A stretch of DNA of 55,049 bases from a virus. Where the stretch lies: positions 1 through 55,049 of IMG/VR virus record IMGVR_UViG_3300022845_000006, one strand, 5' to 3'. The notes beneath the pieces were generated by a model. It was not told where the DNA came from and made no database searches. It saw only the letters and a program-made list of their open reading frames with translations. The translations under genes and the position numbers were made by a program. Shown one piece after another: positions 7,999 through 14,860 of the stretch (positions are counted from its first letter, which is position 1; each line of letters begins with the position of its first letter).

Positions 7999-8233
7999 CT
8001 GAATTCCTACCCATTAGTTCATCTACTGCATTCTTACTCTTCTCAGCGTCAAAAGCGTCACTAGCGTCCTTAATAAACTTAGCATCTCTAAACGCTTTCG
8101 CTACAGCATGAACCAGCTGATAAAACATACACGCTCCAAACGCATAAGCCCAAAACGGATTCACACTTCCTAAGCAATAAGTTATAAACGCAAACGTGCT
8201 AATCTCAAAGATAATCATAAATAATTTAAACAT
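7988..8233 (-). CDS. Small inner-membrane protein, 81 aa
   Basis: Two hydrophobic segments, about residues 1-22 (MFKLFMIIFEISTFAFITYC) and 27-45 (FWAYAFGACMFYQLVHAVA), followed by a charged cytoplasmic-type tail. It has a strong AAGGAG site. Position among early genes suggests host-membrane targeting, but this is inference only. Confidence 0.6.
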   Translation of the reverse strand: MFKLFMIIFEISTFAFITYCLGSVNPFWAYAFGACMFYQLVHAVAKAFRDAKFIKDASDAFDAEKSKNAVDELMGRNSDGS

Positions 8234-8234
8234 G

Positions 8235-8462
8235 CTACTCTCCTTCTTGTAATTTAGATTTTAGTCTCTTTAAGTTCCGAGTCAACTGTGTCATGCTAAT
8301 CTTCATTGCCTGCAACAATAACATTCTCCTACTTTCATCGTCCAAGCCTATTAGTTGTTTTGACAACTGCGTCTGAAACTCAAGAAGCGTCGGATTCTCC
8401 TCTAGCACCTTATCAATTTCATTCTGTGCATTTTTAATTATTTCATGTTGGTATTCATTCAT
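8235..8462 (-). CDS. Helical coiled-coil protein, 75 aa
   Basis: Almost wholly alpha-helical, with two amphipathic segments (LLEFQTQLSKQLIGLDDE and MLLLQAMKISMTQLTRNL). It overlaps the upstream stop by the usual ATGA and is followed 1 bp later by the membrane protein. The form resembles small phage regulators that act by dimerising, but nothing specific can be assigned. Confidence 0.6.
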   Translation of the reverse strand: MNEYQHEIIKNAQNEIDKVLEENPTLLEFQTQLSKQLIGLDDESRRMLLLQAMKISMTQLTRNLKRLKSKLQEGE

Positions 8463-8653
8463 GACATATCTCCTAGTAGTTTTTTCGCCTTAATCATATA
8501 ATCATAGTTTTTATTTTCACCATGAATATTTAACACTCTTTCGTAAATAAACTCAAAATGTTTTTTAAACTCATCAAGTTCCTGCTCCGTCTCACATAAT
8601 TTCATTTCCAATTTAGCATACTGTGCTATAAAATTATCATCTACTTTACTCAT
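8459..8653 (-). CDS. Hypothetical helical protein, 64 aa
   Basis: Charged helical sequence (starting MSKVDDNFIAQYAKLEMKL) with a putative helical pair ending in a short basic run, KAKKLLGDMS. ATGA overlaps on both sides place it firmly in the operon. No family recognised. Confidence 0.55.
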   Translation of the reverse strand: MSKVDDNFIAQYAKLEMKLCETEQELDEFKKHFEFIYERVLNIHGENKNYDYMIKAKKLLGDMS

Positions 8654-9447
8654 CCTTGCATCCTTTCTTGAACTTCAGCAGCCAACACATGTATTGGATG
8701 TTTATTTGCCTTAAAATACAACTGATGAAGCGCCACTACCCAATCAGTTCCAAACCTTTCAACCATTTTTTTAGTATAATAATTCTCAGCCATGCTAACC
8801 GTTCTACTACTATAACCTGCCAATCTAAAAGTGAGGAATTTGTAGAATAACATCAGCTCTCCATCTACTCTAACACCTTTTGATCTTGATGTCAAGAAAG
8901 TACTTGCAAGGAACCAAACTTTCTCAAGCGTCGATGGCGCATACAACTCCGAACACGATTTATAAAAGTAAGTATCTCTTGGCTGTCTCATATATCTCAT
9001 GTTAAACTTATACGGCTCCGAATCATCGTAGCAGTATTTATTTTGCTTCCCATAATCTACTACATCATCTATTAAGTCCTTTCTCATGATGTAAATAGAT
9101 TGCATGATGATTCCATTATACTCATCATGACTTACAGTATTAAACTCCCCATGTTGGGGATGATTTTTAGGATACCCATTCAAGCCTACACTCTGCCTAC
9201 CATATAAACCTTCCACCACCATCGCTTCTTGCATGTTAACATCTAGTTGATACATAAACTGCTCATCATACACGCCTAAAGTTGCCATTAAAGTCGCAAA
9301 CATTCCTGTAAACAAATGCGGATTCTCATTGTCGTAGCCTTTTAGTTTTGATGCTAATCTCGGCATTAGTGACAACCGCATATACTCGTCACTATAATAG
9401 TCAAAATAATCCTTAACTGCCTGCTCGGCTTCTTTAGATAAAAACAT
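8650..9447 (-). CDS. Hypothetical early protein, 265 aa
   Basis: A mid-size, soluble, mixed alpha/beta protein with no motif I can name. Aromatic residues are abundant (YFDYYSDEYMRL, SIYIMRKDL, RDTYFYKS). The C-terminal half is helical (MLFYKFLTFRLAGYSSRTVSMAENYY). The AAGGAGTAAC site and downstream ATGA overlap are clear. Its size and place ahead of the primase-helicase block suggest a replication or host-takeover role, inferred only from context. Confidence 0.7.
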   Translation of the reverse strand: MFLSKEAEQAVKDYFDYYSDEYMRLSLMPRLASKLKGYDNENPHLFTGMFATLMATLGVYDEQFMYQLDVNMQEAMVVEGLYGRQSVGLNGYPKNHPQHGEFNTVSHDEYNGIIMQSIYIMRKDLIDDVVDYGKQNKYCYDDSEPYKFNMRYMRQPRDTYFYKSCSELYAPSTLEKVWFLASTFLTSRSKGVRVDGELMLFYKFLTFRLAGYSSRTVSMAENYYTKKMVERFGTDWVVALHQLYFKANKHPIHVLAAEVQERMQG

Positions 9448-9448
9448 G

Positions 9449-9763
9449 TTACTCCTTTGGTGGATCCAACCTACCTAATAATTTCTTTAGTTTAAAATCT
9501 ACTACATATATTTTACACTTATCACTTGTACGCCTCAAATTCTGCAACATTTCATTCACCTGTAATAGTTTATCCAGTTTCCACTTAAGCATTCCATCTG
9601 GTAAATTTTTTGTCTTTTTCGTCATGTTAATCTCCGCGCCACTAATGCCTTCTAACATTGTATCATAGCTCTTATAACTTGTCAAGCGTAAAACCCAACA
9701 TATATTATTAATAATAAACCAAAACGGTATCAAAATAAAACACGCTAATCTAAGTAACATCAT
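9449..9763 (-). CDS. Membrane-anchored protein with a nested internal start
   Basis: The long form starts at 9763 (ATG overlapping the upstream TGA, with GGTGGGA upstream), 104 residues, with an N-terminal membrane segment LLRLACFILIPFWFIIN. A second in-frame ATG at 9625 has the strong site GGAGATTAAC and would give a soluble 58-residue form beginning MTKKTKNLPDG. A sigma-70-like promoter lies inside the gene at 9657-9685, exactly placed to transcribe only the short form. I infer two products: an anchored early form and a soluble form under its own promoter. The shared C-terminal part is basic and helical (NEMLQNLRRTSDKCK). Family unknown. Confidence 0.6.
   Translation of the reverse strand: MMLLRLACFILIPFWFIINNICWVLRLTSYKSYDTMLEGISGAEINMTKKTKNLPDGMLKWKLDKLLQVNEMLQNLRRTSDKCKIYVVDFKLKKLLGRLDPPKE
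9657..9685 (-). promoter_or_regulatory. Sigma-70 promoter internal to the membrane-protein gene
   Basis: TTGACA (9680-9685), 17 bp, TACAAT (9657-9662) on the minus strand, 11/12 consensus. It precedes the strong ribosome site and internal ATG at 9625. It would also transcribe the primase-helicase block downstream. Confidence 0.75.
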
Positions 9764-10341
9764 TTCTTCCCACCCCGAACCTTCGCTAATGTTTCTTTTG
9801 CACATTTGGACATAATATCTTTGGTATTTATTTCTACTATGCATGCGTTATTGTCTTCTAATATTTCTATGTCGTAATTTTCTATATCTGCATAAAACTC
9901 CAAAGCCTCGACACAAACCGCAAGTTCGGCTTCCTGCTTTTTTAGATATTTTATTAAATCGCTATGAGATTTTGGTGAGCAGTATATATGATCGCTTGGG
10001 CACATACATTCTATTATATAGATTTTGTCGTTGGTGTAGTCTTTGCCCATAGAACCCCACTCCGATTGCTCACTCATCTTTGCCCCCGATACATGCATAA
10101 ACTGCATTTGTTTATATTCATCTTGAACCTCTTCAGTAAAAGTATCTTCATCCCAAGAGATCCCCACGTCATCTTCATCATGAACACTCATTGTGCCTGT
10201 TGCTGGACATGATTTACATTTAATAGGATCACCATCCCATACCCAACCTTCTTTCGCTTCCGAGTCGGTGTAAACTTCTATCCTTGAGTAACCACAACAA
10301 GCACATTCATCAGGGTATTTTCTCCATATTTTCTTTTCCAT
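9760..10341 (-). CDS. Zinc-ribbon plus Ea22-like C-terminal module protein
   Basis: 193 residues. The N-terminus has cysteine pairs in CACCGYS (13-19) and CKSC (about 42-45), spaced as a zinc ribbon. The middle is acidic (HDEDDVGISWDEDTF). The end has the segment LAVCVEALEFYADIENYD...AKETLAKV, which recurs in many phage early proteins such as the Ea22-like group. The related ending LAVCVEAL...EETLTKVKE occurs in the gene at 12.5 kb, so the two share a C-terminal module. The role of this module is not established. Confidence 0.65.
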   Translation of the reverse strand: MEKKIWRKYPDECACCGYSRIEVYTDSEAKEGWVWDGDPIKCKSCPATGTMSVHDEDDVGISWDEDTFTEEVQDEYKQMQFMHVSGAKMSEQSEWGSMGKDYTNDKIYIIECMCPSDHIYCSPKSHSDLIKYLKKQEAELAVCVEALEFYADIENYDIEILEDNNACIVEINTKDIMSKCAKETLAKVRGGKK

Positions 10342-10938
10342 CTACTCCCCCTCATCTTCTAATATACAAATTAGCAGCATAAAATTAATGTTCCATTGGT
10401 CTTTTTCAGCATAAGTATAAGAAGCATTAGAAGCATCAGAAGCATCATAAGCATAAGCAGCGGAAGCATAAGCAGCAGCATCATAAGCATAAGCATCAGA
10501 AGTATAGGCAGCATCAGAAGTAGCAGAAGCAGCATAAGAAGCATCAGAAACAGCAGCAGCAGCATAAGAAGAAGCAGAAACAGAAACAGCAACAACATAA
10601 TCACAAGCACGTCTTTTTATTAATAATTCATCTAACGATATTAAGCCTAGTAAGAAATCTTTATTAGCTTTTAAGCACTCATTAACCCTATTATCGTTAG
10701 GGTATTTTTCATTGTAAATATGGGCAACTGACTTCGCACATTCTAATGACCACCATTTTAAAATATTAACATTAACCATTTTTCTTATTAGCCATTCTTT
10801 ATTGTTATGAGGGATATGTTCTAACTGTAAAAACTCAACCATCGTCATATTAAAATCAGGATAATACTTGACTAAGTTTTCGTACACGCTTGTGTATGGG
10901 TCGAGTTTTTTAATATCTTCTAGTGTTATTTTGTTCAT
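10342..10938 (-). CDS. Hypervariable Ala/Ser/Tyr/Asp-tract protein, copy 1
   Basis: First-positioned (most downstream) of three tandem paralogs, 198 residues. A conserved helical domain (about 1-110) contains EWLIRKMVNVNILKWW, LECAKSVAHIYNEKYPND and KDFLLGLISLDELLIKRR; similar domains precede Ala-rich tracts in many phage proteins (Imm5-like group). Residues about 111-175 are almost only A, S, Y and D. The constant C-terminal cap is YAEKDQWNINFMLLICIL, with the terminal residues EDEGE diverged from the other copies. Ligand unknown; the variable surface suggests recognition of a changing partner. Confidence 0.75.
   Translation of the reverse strand: MNKITLEDIKKLDPYTSVYENLVKYYPDFNMTMVEFLQLEHIPHNNKEWLIRKMVNVNILKWWSLECAKSVAHIYNEKYPNDNRVNECLKANKDFLLGLISLDELLIKRRACDYVVAVSVSASSYAAAAVSDASYAASATSDAAYTSDAYAYDAAAYASAAYAYDASDASNASYTYAEKDQWNINFMLLICILEDEGE
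10409..10608 (-). repeat. KMT-codon hypervariable tract of copy 1
   Basis: About 200 bp of low-complexity DNA in which nearly every codon is G or T, then C or A, then T (GCT, TCT, TAT, GAT), encoding Ala, Ser, Tyr and Asp, with occasional ACT, GTT and AAT. Flanks on both sides are conserved among the three copies; this tract is not. Confidence 0.8.
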
Positions 10939-11529
10939 CTATTCCACCTCTTCTTTTAATATACGAATTAGTAACATAAAATTAATGTCCCATTGGTCTT
11001 TTTCAGCATAAGTATAAGAAGCATCAGAAACATCATAAGTAGCATAAGCAGCGGAAGCATAAGCAGAATAAGTAGTAGCATAAGCAATGGCATCAGAAGA
11101 ATAAGCATCAACAGAAGTAGCATAAGCAGCGGAAGCATAAGCAGAATAAGCAGCATCATAAGCAGAAGCATCAGAAGCACCAACAGCAGCAGTAGCCGCA
11201 CGTCTTTTTATTAATAATTCATCTAACGATATTAAGCCTAGTAAGAAATCTTTATTAGCTTTTAAGCACTCATTAACCCTATTATCGTTAGGATATTTTT
11301 TATTGTAAATATGAGCAACTGACTTCGCACATTCTAGTGCCCACCATTTTAAAATATTACCATCAACCATTCTCCTTATTAGCCACACTTTAGCTTTATG
11401 AGAGATGTGCTCTAACTCTAAAAACTCAACCATCGTCATATTAAAATCAGGATAATACTTAACTAAGTTTTCGTACCCACTTCTGCATGGGTCGAGTTTC
11501 TTAATATCTTTTAGTGTTATTTTGTTCAT
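10939..11529 (-). CDS. Hypervariable Ala/Ser/Tyr/Asp-tract protein, copy 2
   Basis: 196 residues, with the same layout as its neighbours. In the conserved domain it is the most divergent copy (ELEHISHKAKVWLIRRMVDG where the other two have QLEHIPHNNKEWLIRKMVNV), yet its first 20 residues (PCRSGYENL) and last residues (KEEVE) match copy 3. The variable tract contains the units DASAYDAAYSAYASAAYA and AYATTYSAYASAAYATYD, including an internal duplication of AYSAYASAAYAT-like sequence. It starts one base after copy 3 stops, with GAGGTGG as ribosome site. Confidence 0.75.
   Translation of the reverse strand: MNKITLKDIKKLDPCRSGYENLVKYYPDFNMTMVEFLELEHISHKAKVWLIRRMVDGNILKWWALECAKSVAHIYNKKYPNDNRVNECLKANKDFLLGLISLDELLIKRRAATAAVGASDASAYDAAYSAYASAAYATSVDAYSSDAIAYATTYSAYASAAYATYDVSDASYTYAEKDQWDINFMLLIRILKEEVE
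11006..11200 (-). repeat. KMT-codon hypervariable tract of copy 2
   Basis: About 195 bp with the same codon pattern as the copy 1 tract, but a different order of Ala, Ser, Tyr and Asp codons. It carries a visible internal repeat of roughly 30-40 bp. Confidence 0.8.
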
Positions 11530-12150
11530 CTATTCCACCTCTTCTTTTAATATACGAATTAGTAACATAAAATTAATGTCCCATTGCTCTTTTTTAGCAT
11601 AAGCAGAATCATCATCATCATAAGCATAAGCATTAGCAGCATAAGAAGCAGTAGCATAAGAAGCATAAGCATAAGCAGTATAGGCAGCAGTAGCATAAGA
11701 ATAAGCAGCATAAGCAGAAGCATCAGAAGCATAAGAAGCACCATCATCATCAGAAGCCGCAGCCGCAGCCGCAAAGGCAGCATCAACATCATAAGAAGTA
11801 GAAGAGGCAGCAGTAGCCGCACGTCTTTTTATTAATAATTCATCTAACGATATTAAGCCTAGTAAGAAATCTTTATTAGCTTTTAAGCACTCATTAACCC
11901 TATTATCGTTAGGATATTTTTTATTGTAAATATGAGCAACTGACTTCGCACATTCTAATGACCACCATTTTAAAATATTAACATTAACCATTTTTCTTAT
12001 TAGCCATTCTTTATTGTTATGAGGGATATGTTCTAACTGTAAAAACTCAACCATCGTCATATTAAAATCAGGATAATACTTGACTAAGTTTTCGTACCCA
12101 CTTCTGCATGGGTTGAGTTTCTTAATATCTTTTAGTGTTATTTTGTTCAT
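11530..12150 (-). CDS. Hypervariable Ala/Ser/Tyr/Asp-tract protein, copy 3
   Basis: 206 residues, the longest and most upstream copy. The middle of its conserved domain matches copy 1 (QLEHIPHNNKEWLIRKMVNV) while both ends match copy 2, a mosaic expected from recombination between tandem copies. The variable tract begins with Ala/Asp-rich DVDAAFAAAAAASDDDG and continues with AYAYASYATASYAANA and a DDDDS run before AKKEQWDINF. Its leader, GAGGTGGAATAG then ATG, is repeated before copies 2 and 1, showing that the duplicated unit is about 600 bp and includes the end of the preceding gene. Confidence 0.75.
   Translation of the reverse strand: MNKITLKDIKKLNPCRSGYENLVKYYPDFNMTMVEFLQLEHIPHNNKEWLIRKMVNVNILKWWSLECAKSVAHIYNKKYPNDNRVNECLKANKDFLLGLISLDELLIKRRAATAASSTSYDVDAAFAAAAAASDDDGASYASDASAYAAYSYATAAYTAYAYASYATASYAANAYAYDDDDSAYAKKEQWDINFMLLIRILKEEVE
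11596..11821 (-). repeat. KMT-codon hypervariable tract of copy 3
   Basis: About 225 bp of GCT/TCT/TAT/GAT-type codons with some GCC/GCG Ala codons at the 5' end of the tract. It differs in length and order from the tracts of copies 1 and 2. Confidence 0.8.
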
Positions 12151-12516
12151 CTATTCCACCTCTTCTTTTAATGCCATAATCGCTGCGTATGCGGCTCGGG
12201 CTGCGGCTTCTGATGCGCTCTTGTACCAACCATCTTCAAATACATGACAATCTATATTTACCAATGAAACCCAGTATCGCTCGTCTTTAACTGACATATC
12301 TATCTTTATTTCAATACATACCCCCAGCTTTTCAAAAACTGGGATTTGTGCGTCTAGTGAGGTGGTGTAAATACCGTTCTTTATTAACTCAATATCTTGT
12401 CCATAACCTTTGGCAAATTCCATCACTTGTGAAGGTATCCATGTGTGATTGGAATATATTCTGTAGCCCATAAACTCAGCTATCCCACGGTTAATTTCTT
12501 CGTTTGTTGGTTTCAT
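12151..12516 (-). CDS. Phage ABA-sandwich-like protein
   Basis: 121 residues. The pattern NEEINRGIAEFMGYR at the start, TSLDAQIPVFEKLG in the middle and the Ala-rich helix ASEAAARAAYAAIMAL at the end matches the phage ABA sandwich domain group found in many phage early operons. Function is not established. Its last residues (KEEVE) and the following intergenic bases are those repeated after copies 2 and 3 of the downstream tandem array, so the array probably arose by duplication that captured this gene's 3' end. Confidence 0.65.
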   Translation of the reverse strand: MKPTNEEINRGIAEFMGYRIYSNHTWIPSQVMEFAKGYGQDIELIKNGIYTTSLDAQIPVFEKLGVCIEIKIDMSVKDERYWVSLVNIDCHVFEDGWYKSASEAAARAAYAAIMALKEEVE

Positions 12517-12830
12517 TCTTTCACCTTTGTTAATGTTTCTTCTACCTTTAAATAAGTTCTTTCATGTAAATGTAAACCGTCTTCCATTACTCCATTCAAA
12601 GCCTCAACACACACCGCAAGTTTTAAAATACTGCCCATAAGCAATGTTGCACATTCTGCAACGGCTGCAGCTTTATCCAACTCGTGATCTATTTCTTCTT
12701 CTTGGCTTTGCATATATTCACATGCTGCCATCCAACCTTGATTTGCTGATGAATACCAAGAGTAGTTAATCTCTTCTACTTCATTTATTTCCCAATCTTG
12801 AAACGCTTCTTCCCATTCTTCTTTACTCAT
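12513..12830 (-). CDS. Acidic early protein with Ea22-like tail, 105 aa
   Basis: Acidic and aromatic N-terminus (WEEAFQDWEINEVEEINYSW), a helix with HELDKAAAVAECATLLMG, and the ending LKLAVCVEALNG...EETLTKVKE that resembles the end of the zinc-ribbon gene at 9.8-10.3 kb. ATGA overlap with the gene downstream. No defined activity. Confidence 0.6.
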   Translation of the reverse strand: MSKEEWEEAFQDWEINEVEEINYSWYSSANQGWMAACEYMQSQEEEIDHELDKAAAVAECATLLMGSILKLAVCVEALNGVMEDGLHLHERTYLKVEETLTKVKE

Positions 12831-13095
12831 ACTCGTCTCCCTCTTCCAACTCTAATCCTAATTTAGCTAACAACTCATCAAAGTCATTTAACCCTACATA
12901 TTCCTTATACTCCGATACCACATTATTATAATAATCCTGATCCGGCTTTTCAGGCACTAGCATCACTAAAAACTCCACATCTAAATACACTCCAGTTTCT
13001 AAGCTACTATGCTGTGACAACACTCTTCTTTTATGTACATCATTCTTATAAGCTGGCATTTTATAGGCTCCGTTTTTGTTTTTTAATTTATTCAT
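12823..13095 (-). CDS. Hypothetical protein, 90 aa
   Basis: A basic N-terminus (MNKLKNKNGAYKMPAYKN) and an acidic C-terminus (DELLAKLGLELEEGDEYE). It is preceded by three tandem copies of a 23-bp leader carrying AGAGATTAAC, the last directly before the ATG. No recognised family. Confidence 0.6.
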   Translation of the reverse strand: MNKLKNKNGAYKMPAYKNDVHKRRVLSQHSSLETGVYLDVEFLVMLVPEKPDQDYYNNVVSEYKEYVGLNDFDELLAKLGLELEEGDEYE

Positions 13096-13152
13096 GTTAA
13101 TCTCTACGTCTTCTAATTGTTAATCTCTACGTCTTCTAATTGTTAATCTCCC
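13096..13152 (-). repeat. Tandem 23-bp leader repeat with Shine-Dalgarno-like cores
   Basis: Two exact 23-bp units (13096-13118 and 13119-13141) and the start of a third. Read on the minus strand each unit ends in GAGATTAAC, the same ribosome-site context used before many genes here; only the last is followed by ATG. The copies probably arose by slippage; whether the upstream copies act as standby ribosome sites is untested. Confidence 0.75.
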
Positions 13153-13164
13153 TTTTCACGTTTA

Positions 13165-13461
13165 TTATACCTGAAAATACTTATAAGCAGCTTCCAAAGC
13201 CTCAACCACTAACAACGCCTTCAAATCTTCATCCGGCTCAATTATAATCCAATCTGGCTCTTTTGCCACTAACACTTCACCCACTTCAATATCGTCTTCA
13301 CTATTTACAATCATTTCAGCGCTTATTTCGTGCCCTTTATATTGCACTCTTACATCTTCTAATAACACATATCCCACTTCAAGCTCTTCCTGTTCTAAGT
13401 GATCATGTAACTTTTTTTCAAAATACCGATCTTCCTTACTATTTCCGTAACAACCCGCCAT
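13165..13461 (-). CDS. Acidic hypothetical protein, 98 aa
   Basis: The ATG at 13461 (MAGCYGNSKEDRYFEKK) is chosen because AAGGA lies 7 nt upstream and a perfect promoter lies about 60 bp upstream. The same frame is open much further but lacks a plausible start. The protein is acidic with beta-rich segments (EVGYVLLEDVRVQYKG, VGEVLVAKEPDWIIIEPDED) and ends in an amphipathic helix (ALLVVEALEAAYKYF). No family recognised. Confidence 0.65.
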   Translation of the reverse strand: MAGCYGNSKEDRYFEKKLHDHLEQEELEVGYVLLEDVRVQYKGHEISAEMIVNSEDDIEVGEVLVAKEPDWIIIEPDEDLKALLVVEALEAAYKYFQV

Positions 13462-13518
13462 GATATCGTCCTTTTCAAGCGTCTCAAGCTTTATTACTTT
13501 GCCGCTTCCTATATTACT

Positions 13519-13547
13519 ATTATACACCACTCTTCGATGCCTGTCAA
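13519..13547 (-). promoter_or_regulatory. Consensus sigma-70 promoter
   Basis: TTGACA (13542-13547), 17 bp, TATAAT (13519-13524) on the minus strand, 12/12. It serves the 98-residue acidic gene and the tandem-paralog region beyond. Confidence 0.88.
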
Positions 13548-13567
13548 TACATTTTTTGAATAAGTTG

Positions 13568-13903
13568 TTATTTTTTCGCATTTTTAAGTTCCGATTTTCT
13601 AATCTTAATACACTGCTTCTTAAGCTTCTTAAGCCTTTTAACATAATCCTTAAACTCAGCAACCTCTCCAGTACAATTAAACGCTTGATCAGATAAAAAC
13701 CCATGCTTATTCTTACGACTACCAAAGAAGTCATCATAGTAACAAATATTAAGCACTTTACTAATAAGTTCACTTACCGCTAGATCCATTAAATATGCAT
13801 AAGCACTACCGATGCCACCTTCCCGTGCTTTAAGTGTTTCATAACAGTAGTCATCTGCTGCATTAGCTTTCTTAATTACTTCAAACATTTTTCTAGCTTC
13901 CAT
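13568..13903 (-). CDS. Hypothetical protein with basic tail, 111 aa
   Basis: Helical N-terminus (MFEVIKKANAADDYCYETLKA), a middle with YAYLMDLAVSELISKVLNI, and a strongly basic end (YVKRLKKLKKQCIKIRK) that could bind nucleic acid. AGGGGGA precedes the ATG, within a duplicated leader. It resembles small phage proteins of unknown role. Confidence 0.6.
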   Translation of the reverse strand: MEARKMFEVIKKANAADDYCYETLKAREGGIGSAYAYLMDLAVSELISKVLNICYYDDFFGSRKNKHGFLSDQAFNCTGEVAEFKDYVKRLKKLKKQCIKIRKSELKNAKK

Positions 13904-13988
13904 TTTTTCCCCCTGTTGTTAGTTTAATTTTTTCTCCTGTTGTTAGTTTAACATAGATCATGTTGTTTGTCAACCGTTTTAATTCCAT
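13893..13988 (-). CDS. Possible 31-aa leader peptide
   Basis: ATG at 13988 preceded by GAGGAGATTAAC; TAG at 13893-13895. The product begins MELKRLTNNMIYVKLTTGEK and repeats KLTTG because the DNA beneath is the duplicated leader. It overlaps the start of the downstream gene in another frame and also contains a promoter. The strong ribosome site argues for translation; a regulatory role is speculative. Confidence 0.35.
   Translation of the reverse strand: MELKRLTNNMIYVKLTTGEKIKLTTGGKNGS
13904..13952 (-). repeat. Duplicated leader (about 25 bp, two copies)
   Basis: Read on the minus strand, TTAAACTAACAACAGG followed by a purine-rich ribosome site occurs twice in tandem; one copy has AGGAG and the other AGGGGG, and only the second directly serves the ATG at 13903. 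Confidence 0.65.
13945..13973 (-). promoter_or_regulatory. Sigma-70-like promoter
   Basis: TTGACA (13968-13973), 17 bp, TAAACT (13945-13950) on the minus strand, 10/12 consensus, upstream of the gene that starts at 13903. Confidence 0.5.
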
Positions 13989-14050
13989 GTTAATCTCCTC
14001 GTTTTTAATGTTTCTAACTCTCCGCTTAAATCTTGGCAAGGTTCTTGCAC

Positions 14051-14473
14051 TTAAAACACTCCACTGCTGCCAAAACCATTATCACCTCTGCTACTACTTA
14101 AAAACATATCAACCTCTTGTAGCTCAAACACCGCTAACGGCATAATCACCAACTGCCCACATCTATCACCTTCAGTATACTGTGCCGTCGGAGTTTTAGT
14201 ACGCTTATACCTAAAAGCGATGTTACCTTGATACCCTGTATCTATTATTCCGATAGAATTAGCAAGCATTATATCAAGATTAGATACACTACTTCTAGGT
14301 ACTAACAACCCCACATGATCCTTCGGTATATTCACAGCAATATGCGTGTTATATTGGACATACTTATCATGCAATGTCACACTAGAACAAGTCATGTCGT
14401 AACCTGCGTCAGTTACATAAGACTTAACCGGCGTCACCGCCTTCTCACTTAATTTTTTAAATTCAATAATCAT
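14051..14473 (-). CDS. dut: dUTP diphosphatase
   Basis: Trimeric dUTPase, 140 residues, the normal length. All five motifs are visible in order: DAGYDM, PRSSVSN, GIIDTGYQGNIAFRY, RCGQLVI, and the C-terminal RGDNGFGSSG that closes over the active site. It hydrolyses dUTP to dUMP and pyrophosphate, preventing uracil incorporation and feeding dTMP synthesis. With the reductase, the MazG-like enzyme and polA it completes a small dNTP toolkit. The ATG overlaps the stop of the cysteine-rich gene. Confidence 0.96.
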   Translation of the reverse strand: MIIEFKKLSEKAVTPVKSYVTDAGYDMTCSSVTLHDKYVQYNTHIAVNIPKDHVGLLVPRSSVSNLDIMLANSIGIIDTGYQGNIAFRYKRTKTPTAQYTEGDRCGQLVIMPLAVFELQEVDMFLSSSRGDNGFGSSGVF

Positions 14474-14709
14474 GATAACTCTCCTACTCTATTATTACCA
14501 TGTGGCAATTCCATAAACTCTATATTAGTCTTATTCAAATCCGCCTGGGTTCTAAATTGAACATAATAACCACAAAAGTTACAAGTCTCGCCATCGTCAC
14601 ATTCTGTTACTTCAAACACTTTATGATCGTCTTGCTCTTCTAAAGTTCCCTTTTTACAGGTACAAAGTGGAACCTCTACTAGTTCCGAGTTTCGTTTTGT
14701 AATACTCAT
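14470..14709 (-). CDS. Cysteine-rich small protein (zinc-binding candidate)
   Basis: 79 residues with CTCKKG near residue 16 and CDDGETCNFCGYYVQF near residue 37, giving five cysteines in zinc-ribbon-like spacing. Its ribosome site CCGGAG is part of a leader repeated before the ClpP-like gene. ATGA overlap with dut suggests co-translation. No known function. Confidence 0.6.
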   Translation of the reverse strand: MSITKRNSELVEVPLCTCKKGTLEEQDDHKVFEVTECDDGETCNFCGYYVQFRTQADLNKTNIEFMELPHGNNRVGELS

Positions 14710-14712
14710 TTT

Positions 14713-14748
14713 TTAATCTCCGGTTTTTTGGTTTTTTGTTTGTATCAT
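14713..14748 (-). CDS. Possible 11-aa leader peptide
   Basis: ATG at 14748 after GAGGAGATTAGC, coding MIQTKNQKTGD and stopping just before the ATG of the cysteine-rich gene. A nearly identical arrangement (MIKLKPEIKK) precedes the ClpP-like gene. Two well-spaced ribosome sites in a row could couple translation. Confidence 0.35.
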   Translation of the reverse strand: MIQTKNQKTGD

Positions 14749-14749
14749 G

Positions 14750-14824
14750 CTAATCTCCTCGTAGCAATATCATGCCGTAACACGCTACCGCTAATGTTAA
14801 TATAATTAATAATTCTACTTCCAT
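14750..14824 (-). CDS. Tiny single-span membrane peptide, 24 aa
   Basis: ATG at 14824 after GGGAGCTTAAAG; TAG at 14750-14752. MEVELLIILTLAVACYGMIL is a complete membrane span followed by RGD. One of several peptides of this kind in the genome. Confidence 0.5.
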   Translation of the reverse strand: MEVELLIILTLAVACYGMILLRGD

Positions 14825-14860
14825 CTTTAAGCTCCCTATAAACAATATTCATTTAACACA

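Noticed and set aside
10371-11835. Long open frames rich in Leu/Met (minus) and Ser/Ile/Arg (plus) over the KMT tracts
   Set aside because: They are forced by the triplet-periodic low-complexity DNA; they lack ribosome sites and are limited to the tracts.
13462-13773. N-terminal extension of the 98-residue acidic protein
   Set aside because: It overlaps the upstream gene in another frame and would contain the perfect promoter; the ATG at 13461 has the ribosome site.
3057-14473. A full 2-aminoadenine (Z-genome) pathway
   Set aside because: No PurZ-like adenylosuccinate synthetase pattern was found; only the MazG/MazZ-like gene is present.
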